Assembly: GCF_041154455.1 (NCBI RefSeq)
Contig: NZ_AP028665.1
Location: 1,053,551-1,117,550, forward strand
Direction: 5' to 3'
Source of the DNA: Variovorax sp. V213
GTDB taxonomy: Bacteria; Pseudomonadota; Gammaproteobacteria; Burkholderiales; Burkholderiaceae_C
Length of the DNA stretch: 64,000 nucleotides
Positions 49,196-58,004 of this stretch are shown piece by piece. How positions within the stretch are numbered: the first letter of the stretch is position 1; each line of letters starts with the position of its first letter. A model generated the notes under the pieces. The model did not search any database. It was not told the DNA's origin and worked only from the letters and a program-made list of their open reading frames with translations. The translations under genes were made by a program, and so were the position numbers.

Positions 49196-49984
49196 TCAAT
49201 GCTGCAGAATTTTTTCCAAGAAGTCCCTGGTGCGCGGCTTGCGAGCGTCGGGATTGCCGAAGAAATCTTCCTTCGGGCAGTCTTCCAGGATGCGGCCACC
49301 GACGTCGATGAAGATCACGCGGCTGGCGACCTTGCGCGCAAAGCCCATTTCGTGCGTGACCACCATCATGGTCATGCCTTCCTTGGCCAGCGTCACCATC
49401 ACGTCGAGCACCTCGCCGACCATCTCGGGGTCGAGTGCAGAAGTGGGCTCGTCGAACAGCATCACGATCGGATCCATGCTCAGCGCACGGGCGATCGCCA
49501 CGCGCTGCTGCTGGCCGCCGGAGAGCTGGCCCGGGAACTTGTCCTTGTGCGCCATCAGGCCCACGCGGTCGAGCATCTTCAGGCCGCGGGTCTTGGCTTC
49601 GTCGACGCTGCGGCCCAGCACCTTGATCTGCGCGATCGTGAGGTTCTCGGTCACCGACAGGTGCGGGAACAGCTCGAAATGCTGGAACACCATGCCGACC
49701 TTGGAGCGCAGCTTGGGCAGGTTGGTCTTGGGGTCGTGCAGCGCGATGCCGTTGACCGTGATCTCGCCCTTCTGGAAGGGCTCGAGCGCATTGACCGTCT
49801 TGATCAGCGTGGACTTGCCGGAGCCCGACGGACCGCAGACCACGACCACATCGCCCTGCTTGATGCTGACCGAGCACTCGTTGAGCACCTGCACCGGGCC
49901 GTACCACTTCGACACATTCTGAATCTTTATCAAGTTTCTGCCTTTGAAATCGGAATGGCTAAAAGCCCGATCCGAGTATTTCAT
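49196..49984 (-). CDS. Polar amino-acid ABC transporter ATP-binding protein (GltL/GlnQ-like)
   Basis: 262 residues. Walker A GPSGSGKST (51-59), signature LSGGQQQRVAIARAL, Walker B VMLFDEPTSALDP and the switch His in VVTHEMGF. The family start (IKIQNVSKWYG) lies about 17 residues in, so TTG 49933 with AAAGG upstream is an alternative start. It is separated from the permease genes (53183-54609) by two unrelated genes and lies on the opposite strand, but is the only ATPase present for them. It energises uptake of an acidic or polar amino acid or a related compound. Confidence 0.92.
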   Translation of the reverse strand: MKYSDRAFSHSDFKGRNLIKIQNVSKWYGPVQVLNECSVSIKQGDVVVVCGPSGSGKSTLIKTVNALEPFQKGEITVNGIALHDPKTNLPKLRSKVGMVFQHFELFPHLSVTENLTIAQIKVLGRSVDEAKTRGLKMLDRVGLMAHKDKFPGQLSGGQQQRVAIARALSMDPIVMLFDEPTSALDPEMVGEVLDVMVTLAKEGMTMMVVTHEMGFARKVASRVIFIDVGGRILEDCPKEDFFGNPDARKPRTRDFLEKILQH

Positions 49985-50011
49985 GCGCCAACCTGAGATT
50001 TGTAAAGTTTA

Positions 50012-50030
50012 AATATCAAATCAATTGATA
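50012..50030. promoter_or_regulatory. LysR-type operator ATATCAA-N5-TTGATAT
   Basis: A perfect 7+7 bp inverted repeat with centre ATCAA, between the divergent ATPase (start 49984) and lysR (start 50125) genes. Together with the preceding TTTGTAAAGTT stretch it is conserved at 61021-61039 in front of the second lysR gene. Confidence 0.75.
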
Positions 50031-50124
50031 TCCGATACTAATCAATTCTCTCTCTGTAAACGAGTGCTTCTCGCCATCGTCCGGCTGCGGCATAGTGGCT
50101 GACTTCACCGCTCCTGGCCACGCC

Positions 50125-51054
50125 ATGAATCTGCAGCAACTTCGTGACTTGAATGCCGTGATCACGTACGGCGGCTTTCGCTCAGCAGCCCGCGCGCTCG
50201 ATGTCTCTCAGGCCGGCCTGACCAAGAGCGTCGCGCGGCTCGAGAACGAGCATGGGCTCTCGTTCTTCGAACGCACGGCCAAGGGCGTGTCACTCACGGC
50301 TGACGGGCAGGCCTTTCTTCCCTACGCGCAGGCAGCGCTCATCGAGGCCACGCGGGCCGAGGAATGGCTGCGCGGCATGCAGGGCCGCCGGGCAACGCGT
50401 ATCGCGCTGGGCGTGTCGGTCGAGCCGTCGCTGCGGCTCGTGCCCGCCGTACTGCAGGACTTTCGCCGAGCGCTGCCGGACGTAGCCATCCACCTGACGC
50501 AAAGCGCTAACTCGGAGCTGCTCTCAGCGTTGCGGGACAACAGGCTGGAGCTTGCTGTCATGCGACTGCCCCACATGCTCGACGCGGCGGATTTGCGGGT
50601 GGACGTACTCTACGAATCGGAGGCGGCTATCGTTGCGCGTGCCGGCCACCCCAGCGCGGGCGCGCGCACCATTGGCGAGCTGGCCGGCCTCCAATGGGTG
50701 ATAGTGGGCGCGCCGGGGCGCCCCGGACAGGACGACGAAAGCATCCAAGAGCTGTTCCTGCAGCCACAGATGGGACGCCCGCGCATCGCCGCGGTGTCCG
50801 ACTCGCTGTTTGGCGCCGTTTCGATGCTTATCGACTCCGACTGCGTGTCGCGCATGCCAAGATCCATCTTGGACCATCCCCTGACGGCGCGGCAGCTTGT
50901 GGAGATTAAACTTCCGCACCCATCGCGACGCTACGAGGTTGGCATTGTGTCCAGGGCTAGCCGCAGGCTGAGCCCCGAGGCGAAGACGCTGGTCGCGATG
51001 CTTCGCTCTTTCTCGCGCATCAGCCAGGCTGCGTATCGGCGCCCCCCGCCCTGA
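50125..51054 (+). CDS. LysR-type transcriptional regulator
   Basis: 309 residues. HTH: LQQLRDLNAVITYGGFRSAARALDVSQAGLTKSVARLENEHGLSFFERTAKGVSLT. Effector domain from RIALGVSVEPSLRLVPAVL. The start at ATG 50125 gives the usual LysR N-terminus (MNLQQL); an in-frame GTG lies at 50095. It faces away from the ATPase gene and its 3' end overlaps the convergent aminotransferase gene by 35 bp. It likely controls the transporter and degradation genes around it. Confidence 0.92.
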   Translation: MNLQQLRDLNAVITYGGFRSAARALDVSQAGLTKSVARLENEHGLSFFERTAKGVSLTADGQAFLPYAQAALIEATRAEEWLRGMQGRRATRIALGVSVEPSLRLVPAVLQDFRRALPDVAIHLTQSANSELLSALRDNRLELAVMRLPHMLDAADLRVDVLYESEAAIVARAGHPSAGARTIGELAGLQWVIVGAPGRPGQDDESIQELFLQPQMGRPRIAAVSDSLFGAVSMLIDSDCVSRMPRSILDHPLTARQLVEIKLPHPSRRYEVGIVSRASRRLSPEAKTLVAMLRSFSRISQAAYRRPPP

Positions 51055-52003
51055 GCGTGCAATCGCGTTCAACAGCCCGCGCGTACGCGGCGTAAAGTCT
51101 TGCAAAGACAGCGCCCGGCGTGCCGTCCCCAATCTGCCGGCCATCGAGCTCGACCACCGGCACCAGTTCCTTCACCGCGGACGACAAGATCAGCTCGTCC
51201 GCATCGAACACTTCCGCGCGCGACAGCTCTCGCAGCTCGAAGGGCAATCCTTCATCGCGGCAAAGCGACTCCAACAGCCCGTAGCGCACGCCTTCAAGCA
51301 CCCGGTTGCTCCTTGGTACCCCGACCACCCAGCCCTTCTTCACCATCCAGACATTGCTTGCAGAGGCCTCACTGAGCTGGCCGTTGCGGAACATGATGGT
51401 GTCGGCAACGCCCGCGTCCACGCTCAACTGCTTCGAGAAAACAGCGCCCAGCAGGCTGGTGGACTTGAGATGCGCCTTGCGCCAACGAAAGTCCTCCGCC
51501 GTGATGCAGGCGACGCCGTAGCGGCGCTGCGCTTCAGTCGGTACAGGCATCCGATTGACCATGGCGAACACGTTGGGCGCAAGGCCCTTCAGCATGGCAT
51601 GCTCGCGCATCGCAACACCGCGCGTGATCTGGAAGTAGACCAGTTGATGGCGCACGCCACCCGGGTGCGGGTCGGCTTCTGCATGCATGGCCAGCAACCT
51701 CATCGTGAGGCGGTGCCATGCGTCGCGCTCCATTGGGTTGGGAATCCTCATTTCGGCTAGGCCGCGCGCCAGGCGCGCCATGTGGGCGTCGAACATGAAG
51801 GGTTGGCCCTCGTAGGCCGGCACGACGTCGTAGATCGCATCGCCAAAAAGAAAGCCCCGGTCGAGGACGGACACCTGCGCCTCGCGCAGGTTGGTGAACT
51901 CGCCGTTGAGGTAGCAAGGCCACGGCGGAATGCTCTCGGGGACCGCCGGCCTGGCGTGAATCGAACCAGAGATAAAGGCGGGGGACGGTTTCGGGGACGG
52001 CAA
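51020..52003 (-). CDS. Class IV PLP aminotransferase (D-amino acid/branched-chain type)
   Basis: About 327 residues. YLNGEFTNLREAQVSVLDRGFLFGDAIYDVVPAYEG matches the D-amino acid transaminase entry; PLP-binding Lys180 is in HLKSTSLLGA; RNGQLSEASASNVWMV and SSAVKELVPVVELDG follow. The start is set at TTG 52003 because a perfect AGGAGGT lies seven bases upstream; the frame is open to an ATG at 52108. It transaminates an amino acid, possibly a D-amino acid. The 3' end overlaps the convergent lysR gene by 35 bp. Confidence 0.88.
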   Translation of the reverse strand: MPSPKPSPAFISGSIHARPAVPESIPPWPCYLNGEFTNLREAQVSVLDRGFLFGDAIYDVVPAYEGQPFMFDAHMARLARGLAEMRIPNPMERDAWHRLTMRLLAMHAEADPHPGGVRHQLVYFQITRGVAMREHAMLKGLAPNVFAMVNRMPVPTEAQRRYGVACITAEDFRWRKAHLKSTSLLGAVFSKQLSVDAGVADTIMFRNGQLSEASASNVWMVKKGWVVGVPRSNRVLEGVRYGLLESLCRDEGLPFELRELSRAEVFDADELILSSAVKELVPVVELDGRQIGDGTPGAVFARLYAAYARAVERDCTLRAGGADTQPG

Positions 52004-52244
52004 GGCGGTGACCTCCTGAAGTGACCAGCCATCGTGTGCGCAGTGACACTGCGTGTCCACAGCTTCGGTGTCATCGAGATTGCCGTTGCGCATCGCCGGC
52101 CGGCTCATGGGTACTCACACCACGCCGCGTTCGCTTCCGACTGATAGCGATGTGGAATCGCGATGCCGACGGCGGCATGGACAGCCCGCATCGCAGCATA
52201 GACCATCCGTTGGTCTCCCCTCCACTCTTTCTGAAGGAAAAAAG

Positions 52245-53168
52245 ATGCGCAATCCTCTCCCCACATGGATCGTCGGCGTCGCTCTGGCAACAAGCTTTTC
52301 GACGAGTTCGGCGCAGACGCTGGCAGCGCCGCTGTCAGGCACGCTGAAGAAGCTCGCCGACACAGGCACGATCGCGCTCGGCGTGCGGGAAAACCAGGTT
52401 CCCTTCGCCTACGTGGACGACAACCAAAAGGTCATCGGCTTCACGGTCGACATCTGCAAGGCCTTGGTCGACAGCCTGAAGGCCGATGCAGGCATCAAGG
52501 CACTCCAGGTCGAACTCAAACCTGTGACGGCGCAGACCCGCCTCGCGCTGCTAGGCAACGGCACCATCGACCTCGATTGCGCCAGCGTCAGCAACAACGC
52601 GGAGCGCCAGAAGCAGGTCTCGTTCAGCAACACGTTCTTTCTGACGGCCACCGCGTTCGCTGCCAAGAAGAGCAGCAACCTCAAGTCGATTGCCGATCTC
52701 GCGGGAAAGACCGTTGTCGCCGTGCCAGGCACGAACCACATGGTCATCCTCAACGAGATGAACCAGAAGCAAAACCTGAACATGCGCATCGTGAGCGCCA
52801 AGGACCAGCCCGAGGCGTTCCTGATGCTCTCGACAGGCCGAGCCGCGGCGCTGGTCAGCGACGATGTGCTGCTCGCCAGCGTCATCGCCAGCGCCAAGAA
52901 CCCGGAAGATTATTTGATCTCGCCCGACATCCTCACCCCGCCCGCACCGTATGGCCTCGTGATGCGACGCGATGACCCTCAATTCAAGGCTGCAGTTGAC
53001 AAGGCGCTGACCGCGTACCTCACGTCGCCGGCCGCAAAGGCCAACTACGACAAGTGGTTCGTACATCCCATCCCGCCACGCGGGCTGCGCATGAACTTCC
53101 CGATGAGTGCCGCCCTTAAGAAGGCCTACGCGAAGCCCACAGATTCGATTGACCTCACCGCTTACTAG
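52245..53168 (+). CDS. Polar amino-acid ABC transporter substrate-binding protein (GltI-like)
   Basis: 307 residues: signal peptide MRNPLPTWIVGVALATSFST then SSAQT; the SBP_bac_3 start GTLKKLADTGTIALGVREN, GFTVDICKAL, LDCASVSNNAERQKQVSFSNTFF and DLAGKTVVAVPGTNH. These are the features of glutamate/aspartate-binding GltI. GAAGGAAAA precedes ATG 52245. It is first in a plus-strand operon with two permeases, an aminotransferase and an amidohydrolase, so the ligand may be an N-substituted amino acid and not free glutamate. Confidence 0.92.
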   Translation: MRNPLPTWIVGVALATSFSTSSAQTLAAPLSGTLKKLADTGTIALGVRENQVPFAYVDDNQKVIGFTVDICKALVDSLKADAGIKALQVELKPVTAQTRLALLGNGTIDLDCASVSNNAERQKQVSFSNTFFLTATAFAAKKSSNLKSIADLAGKTVVAVPGTNHMVILNEMNQKQNLNMRIVSAKDQPEAFLMLSTGRAAALVSDDVLLASVIASAKNPEDYLISPDILTPPAPYGLVMRRDDPQFKAAVDKALTAYLTSPAAKANYDKWFVHPIPPRGLRMNFPMSAALKKAYAKPTDSIDLTAY

Positions 53169-53182
53169 TCTCGGAGCATCGC

Positions 53183-53911
53183 GTGAACTATGACTGGAAT
53201 TGGCGGGTGTTCCTCGAACAGTCGCCCAACGGAGGCGGCGCCTACGGCTACCTGCTCGCCGTCGGCCTCGCGAACACCGTGGCTGCCACGCTGTTGATTT
53301 TCATGTTGGCACTGGCGCTCGGCACGGCGGTCGGTGTGCTGCGCACACTTCCTTCCAGGAAGGCTCAAGCCGCAGGCCGCGTCTATGTCGAGGTGTTTCG
53401 CAACATTCCGCTCATTGTGCAGCTCTTCATCTGGTATTTCGTGCTCCCCGAACTGCTTCCGAGAGCGCTCGGAGATTGGATCAAACAGTGGGAGGCGGCG
53501 CCGTTCTTCGCCGTGGTTATCGGCATCGGCTGCTACATGGCGGCGCGCGTGGGCGAGCAGCTGCGCAGCGGCATTCAAGCCCTCGCGCGCGGTCAGCAGT
53601 TAGCTGCGTCGGCGCTGGGCATGACGCTCTCTCAGTCGTACAGGTACGTGCTGTTGCCGCGCGCGTTTCGCATCATCTGGCCGATGCTGACCAGCGATGC
53701 CATGGGCACCGTGAAGGCCACGTCCATCGGCCTAACGATCGGCTTCGTCGAGCTGACGGCGCAGGCGCACTCGATGCAGGAATTCTCCTTCCGGGTGTTC
53801 GAGGCATTTCTGGCAGCGCTCACGATCTATGTGATCCTGAACTTCTTGATCGTCACGGTGATGCGCCGCTTCGAGCGCCGCCTCGAACTGCCCGGCTTCG
53901 GCGGGAAGTAA
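53183..53911 (+). CDS. Amino-acid ABC transporter permease (GltJ-like)
   Basis: 242 residues of the HisM/GltJ permease family: an N-terminal NYDWNWRVFLEQSPNGGG periplasmic segment typical of GltJ, then about five membrane helices and the EAA-type loop EQLRSGIQALARGQQLAASALGM that contacts the ATPase. It begins 14 bp after the binding-protein gene and is followed five bases later by the second permease. Confidence 0.92.
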   Translation: MNYDWNWRVFLEQSPNGGGAYGYLLAVGLANTVAATLLIFMLALALGTAVGVLRTLPSRKAQAAGRVYVEVFRNIPLIVQLFIWYFVLPELLPRALGDWIKQWEAAPFFAVVIGIGCYMAARVGEQLRSGIQALARGQQLAASALGMTLSQSYRYVLLPRAFRIIWPMLTSDAMGTVKATSIGLTIGFVELTAQAHSMQEFSFRVFEAFLAALTIYVILNFLIVTVMRRFERRLELPGFGGK

Positions 53912-53916
53912 GCACC

Positions 53917-54609
53917 ATGTTCTCCGGATTCGACTTCGCCGCCATCTGGGTTTCCCTGCCCCACCTGCTCACGACGGGCCTTGCATTCACTGTGAAGCTC
54001 ACGCTCGTGGCCGGCTTCCTAGGCCTCGTGCTCGGCTGTGCAATCGCCATGGCCAGGCTCAGCAAGAACAAGCTGTTGCGCGCCTTCGGCGACGCGTACG
54101 CCAACGTGTTCCGCGCCATTCCACTGGTGCTCTGGCTCTTCGCTTTCTACGTACTTGCCCCATACGTCGTGGCGTGGGTCATCGGTTCGCCCACGCCCGT
54201 GCCGTTCAGCGCCACCGTCTCAGCCTATCTGAGCTTTGTGCTCTTCGAAGCGGCGTACTTCTGCGAAATTATCCGTTCCGGCATCCGTACGATGCCAAAC
54301 GGGCAGGTCGCCGCAGCACAAGCCCTCGGCATGAACCGCATGAATGCCTTTCTGTACATCGTGCTGCCACAGGCGCTGCGCAAGATGCTGCCGGTACTGC
54401 TCATGCAGTTCATCGTGTTGTTCCAGGACACCTCGCTCGTCTACGTGCTCTCCCTGGACGATCTCTTTGGTACTGCCTCGAAGCTAGCTCAGCGCGACGG
54501 GCGACTGGTCGAGATGTACCTGTTCATCGCGGTCTTCTACTTCTGCATCTCCTTCGCGCTCTCAAGCTATGTGCGCACGCTGCAGGAAAGACTTGCTCGC
54601 GCCGACTGA
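53917..54609 (+). CDS. Amino-acid ABC transporter permease (GltK-like)
   Basis: 230 residues: five predicted membrane helices and the EAA loop SGIRTMPNGQVAAAQALGMNRMNAF, followed by VLPQALRKMLPVLLMQFIVLFQDTSLVYVLSL. Start ATG 53917, five bases after the first permease stop. Forms the transmembrane dimer with the 53183 product; the ATPase is the product of 49196-49984. Confidence 0.92.
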   Translation: MFSGFDFAAIWVSLPHLLTTGLAFTVKLTLVAGFLGLVLGCAIAMARLSKNKLLRAFGDAYANVFRAIPLVLWLFAFYVLAPYVVAWVIGSPTPVPFSATVSAYLSFVLFEAAYFCEIIRSGIRTMPNGQVAAAQALGMNRMNAFLYIVLPQALRKMLPVLLMQFIVLFQDTSLVYVLSLDDLFGTASKLAQRDGRLVEMYLFIAVFYFCISFALSSYVRTLQERLARAD

Positions 54610-54663
54610 TGCCTCTCTTGCCCCAGCCTTCCTCTTCATCCAAAACATCGAAAGACAACACCC

Positions 54664-55773
54664 GTGAGAACAGCACCCGTTTATCCCCCGCACATTGAGC
54701 AGCTCAAGTCGTACTCGCCTGGCTTGCCGATGGAAGACCTCGCGCGACGTATCGACATGCCGCTCTCGCACATTGTCAAACTTGCATCAAACGAGAACCC
54801 ACTAGGTGCAAGCCCCCGCGCGTTGGAAGCGCTGGCCGCGTCTTCGATCGACCTCTCCCGCTACCCGGACAACGACTGCACCGACCTCACCCAGGAGCTA
54901 GCTCGACAACTCGATGTGCCGCCCGACTGGGTGGTGACCGGCGCTGGTTCCGAGAGCGTGATTGGTATGGCCACGACTGCCCTGCTGAGCCCAGGTCGCT
55001 TCACGCTCTATGCGCAGTATTCGTTTCAAGCCTACGTGAATGCGGCACAGCGTGCTGGCGCCACGTCCGTCGTGGTGCCGTCGCCGGACTTCACGGTGGA
55101 TCTCGACGAGATGCTTCACGTTGGAAAGGACCGCGCCATCTCACTCGTGTACATCGCAAACCCGGGAAATCCAACCGGCACGAGCGTTGACCCCGATAAG
55201 CTCGAAGCCTTGATTGCAAAGCAGCCCGACGGCACCGTGGTCGTGCTTGATGAGGCCTACCTGGAGTACCTGCCTCCGGCGAATCGTGGCGATGCCGTCG
55301 CCTGGGTTCGTCGTCATCCCCACCTGCTCGTGACGCGCACGTTCTCCAAGGCCTATGGGCTGGCCGGTCTTCGAGTGGGCTATGGCATCGCACAACCCGC
55401 ACTGGCCGGCATGCTGCGCCGGGTACGCTCGCCGTTCCAGGTTTCACAGCCCGCACAGGCAGGCGCGATGGCGGCGTTGAACGACATCGACTTCCTTGCG
55501 CGCACGCTTGCCGTCAACAGCGAAGGCCACGAACAGCTGTGCACAGCCTTCAGTGCTCGGGGACTGCGCCATCTGAAGTCGTCGACCAACTTCGTGTCCG
55601 TGCAGACCGGGGACAGCGCCGCCCTGGCCGGCCGGCTGGAACAGCACGGCCTCATCGCGCGGCCGCTGGGCTCCTACGGGCTCAAGAACTGGTTGCGAGT
55701 GAGTATTGGCACTTCTATCGAGAACTCGCGCTTCCTCGACGCGCTCGCACAAGAACTAAGACCCACTGCATGA
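54664..55773 (+). CDS. HisC-like fold type I PLP aminotransferase
   Basis: 369 residues. KLASNENPLGASPRAL (39-54), ANPGNPTGT (165-173), Asp196 and Tyr199 in VVLDEAYLEY and PLP-Lys229 in TFSKAYGLAGLRVGY fit histidinol-phosphate aminotransferase and its aromatic/other amino acid relatives. The start is GTG 54664. No other his genes are present and it sits in a transporter operon, so a catabolic transamination is more likely than histidine synthesis. It overlaps the amidohydrolase gene by ATGA. Confidence 0.88.
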   Translation: MRTAPVYPPHIEQLKSYSPGLPMEDLARRIDMPLSHIVKLASNENPLGASPRALEALAASSIDLSRYPDNDCTDLTQELARQLDVPPDWVVTGAGSESVIGMATTALLSPGRFTLYAQYSFQAYVNAAQRAGATSVVVPSPDFTVDLDEMLHVGKDRAISLVYIANPGNPTGTSVDPDKLEALIAKQPDGTVVVLDEAYLEYLPPANRGDAVAWVRRHPHLLVTRTFSKAYGLAGLRVGYGIAQPALAGMLRRVRSPFQVSQPAQAGAMAALNDIDFLARTLAVNSEGHEQLCTAFSARGLRHLKSSTNFVSVQTGDSAALAGRLEQHGLIARPLGSYGLKNWLRVSIGTSIENSRFLDALAQELRPTA

Positions 55774-56981
55774 CTACGAGCACCCGCAGGGCATTGATAG
55801 ACGCCATCGTCGCCCGCACCGAGACGAACGCCAAGCTGAGACGCGACATCCATGCGCACCCCGAGCTGCGATACGAAGAATTCCGCACTTCAGACTTGAT
55901 CGCAGCTGAACTGGAGCAATGCGGCATCGCCGTGCATCGTGGCCTCGCGCGCACTGGCGTGGTGGGCTCGCTTCGCCAAGGCAGCGGGAAAAAGGCCATC
56001 GGCCTTCGAGCCGACATGGACGCGCTGCGCGTGACGGAGCTCAACACGTTCGGCCACGCGAGCACGCACCCCGGCAAGATGCATGCGTGCGGACACGACG
56101 GCCATGTCGCGATGCTGCTGGCGGCTGCACATCACCTGTCGCAGAACGGCCAGTTTGATGGCACCGTGCATTTCATCTTTCAGCCCGCCGAAGAGGGTGG
56201 CGCGGGCGCGCGCGCGATGATTGAGGACGGCTTGTTCGATCAGTTTCCTGTCGACGCCGTGTTCGGCATGCACAACTGGCCAGGCATGGCCGAAGGCCAG
56301 TTCGCGGTAAGCCCGGGCGGCGTGATGGCATCGAGCACCGAGTTCACCGTCATCATTCACGGCAAAGGCGGCCATGCGGCGCTGCCGCACACGGCAATTG
56401 ACCCGGTACCCGTGGCCTGCGAGGTGGTACAGGCCTTTCAGAATATTCTTTCGCGCAACAAGAAGTCGGACGAAGCCGCCGTGTTGACTGTGACCGTGCT
56501 TCGGGCCGGTGAGTCGAACAACGTTATTGCCGACAACTGCGAGTTGAGGGGCACGATCCGCACTTTCTCGTTACCGACGCTGGACCTCATCGAGCAGCGT
56601 ATGACGCAGATCGCCAGCCATGTGTGCAGTGCACACGACGCGCGCAGCGAGGTGCGCTTCAACCGCAGCTATCCTCCCACCATTAATTCCGTGGCCGAAG
56701 CCGGCTTTGCCCACGGCGTGATGACCGACATCGTCGGCGAGAGTAACGTCCTCGCGCAGGAGCCCGCGATGACGGCGGAAGACTTCGCTTTCATGTTGCA
56801 GGTGCGGCCCGGCGCCTACGCTTTCATCGGGAACGGCGACGGAGCGCATCGCTCAATGCCGCACGGGCCGGGCCCCTGCAGCCTCCACAACCCAAGCTAC
56901 GATTTCAATGATTCATTGATTCCGCTGGGCGCCACCTACTGGGTTCGGCTTGTGGAGCGCTTTCTGGCCCCGGGACCCTAA
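55770..56981 (+). CDS. M20-family amidohydrolase (N-acyl/aromatic-amino acid conjugate hydrolase type)
   Basis: 403 residues of the M20D family (hippurate hydrolase, indoleacetyl-amino acid hydrolase, N-acyl-L-amino acid amidohydrolase). Metal ligands are seen in MHACGHDGHVAM (Cys107, His109), FQPAEEGGAGARAM (Glu141, Glu142) and FGMHNWPG; the dimerisation domain starts at TEFTVIIHGKGGHAALPH. It would split an imported N-acyl amino acid into an acid and an amino acid, the latter going to the aminotransferase that overlaps it (ATGA). Its stop overlaps the convergent Bug gene. Confidence 0.92.
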   Translation: MTTSTRRALIDAIVARTETNAKLRRDIHAHPELRYEEFRTSDLIAAELEQCGIAVHRGLARTGVVGSLRQGSGKKAIGLRADMDALRVTELNTFGHASTHPGKMHACGHDGHVAMLLAAAHHLSQNGQFDGTVHFIFQPAEEGGAGARAMIEDGLFDQFPVDAVFGMHNWPGMAEGQFAVSPGGVMASSTEFTVIIHGKGGHAALPHTAIDPVPVACEVVQAFQNILSRNKKSDEAAVLTVTVLRAGESNNVIADNCELRGTIRTFSLPTLDLIEQRMTQIASHVCSAHDARSEVRFNRSYPPTINSVAEAGFAHGVMTDIVGESNVLAQEPAMTAEDFAFMLQVRPGAYAFIGNGDGAHRSMPHGPGPCSLHNPSYDFNDSLIPLGATYWVRLVERFLAPGP

Positions 56982-57955
56982 TCGACGGTGATGTTTCGTT
57001 CCTTGATCAGTTTCGACCAAGTAGCGCCTTCGTCGCGAACCATACGGGTAAGTTCCTGAGGCGTGCTTGACGTGGCTTCGAAGCCCAACTCCTGCAGCTT
57101 GTTCACGATGTCCGGGTTCTTAAGAACCTTTTCTGTCTCGATACGCAGGCGCGCTACCACGTCGGCAGGGGTGTTTGGAGGCGCGACAAGGGCAGACCAG
57201 CTCTGAAGCGTCAGCTGGGGCATCCCTTGCTCGGCCACGGTTCGCACGTCGGGGAGTGCGCTCATGCGCGTCTTGCTGGTAACAGCGAGTGGACGAATCT
57301 TGCCGGCAGCTATCTGCGGTAGCAGCGTACTGGGTGCCTCGAAGAATAGATCAACCTGGCGGCCCAGCAAGTCATTCAGCGCCGGCGCACCGCCCTTGTA
57401 CGGCACGTGCGTAATCTCGATCGCCGCCTCGCGCCTGAATGTTTCTCCGATCAGGTGCGGGGTGGTGCCATACCCCGGGGACGCGAAGCTCAGCTTGTCG
57501 GGTCGGGCCTTTGCAGCCGCGATCACATCGGCGAGCGATCTGTAGGGCGACGCGGCATTGACAACCAGCACGAGCGGAAATTGGCTTACGGTGGTCACTG
57601 GTGTGAAGTCAGTCGGCTTGACGTTGACGCCTTTCTGCAGGTACGGCGCGATAGTCAGCGTGCTCGCGTTCGCCAGAAACAGCGTATACCCGTCGGGCGC
57701 GGCGCGCGCCACGTTGGCGGCGGCAATCATTCCGCCCGCGCCGGGCACGTTCTCAACGACCATCGGTTGGCCGAGGCCAGTCGACAGACGGGCAGCGAGG
57801 AGCCTGGCCACAACGTCCGATTGGCCACCGGTCGCGAAAGGCAGGATGACCTTGATTGGCCGAGAGGGATAGGCATCGGCCGCTAAGCCAGACTGTGGGG
57901 CGACTCCAAGTGCCAGGGCAGCGCCCAATCCACAGAGCAATTTGCGTTTTGTCAT
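56978..57955 (-). CDS. Bug/TctC-type periplasmic solute receptor
   Basis: 325 residues: signal peptide MTKRKLLCGLGAALALGVAP then QSGLAA, followed by YPSRPIKVILPFATGGQSDV and VPYKGGAPALNDLLGRQVDLF. It is the last gene of the minus-strand monooxygenase/aldolase/dehydrogenase operon, 49 bp after the dehydrogenase stop. The stop codon overlaps that of the convergent M20 gene. The gene order repeats that at 27053-29801. Confidence 0.92.
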   Translation of the reverse strand: MTKRKLLCGLGAALALGVAPQSGLAADAYPSRPIKVILPFATGGQSDVVARLLAARLSTGLGQPMVVENVPGAGGMIAAANVARAAPDGYTLFLANASTLTIAPYLQKGVNVKPTDFTPVTTVSQFPLVLVVNAASPYRSLADVIAAAKARPDKLSFASPGYGTTPHLIGETFRREAAIEITHVPYKGGAPALNDLLGRQVDLFFEAPSTLLPQIAAGKIRPLAVTSKTRMSALPDVRTVAEQGMPQLTLQSWSALVAPPNTPADVVARLRIETEKVLKNPDIVNKLQELGFEATSSTPQELTRMVRDEGATWSKLIKERNITVD

Positions 57956-58004
57956 GCGATGTCTCCGTTGTGTTTAATGATTAAAAGTGTCGGCGCGCAG
58001 CGAC

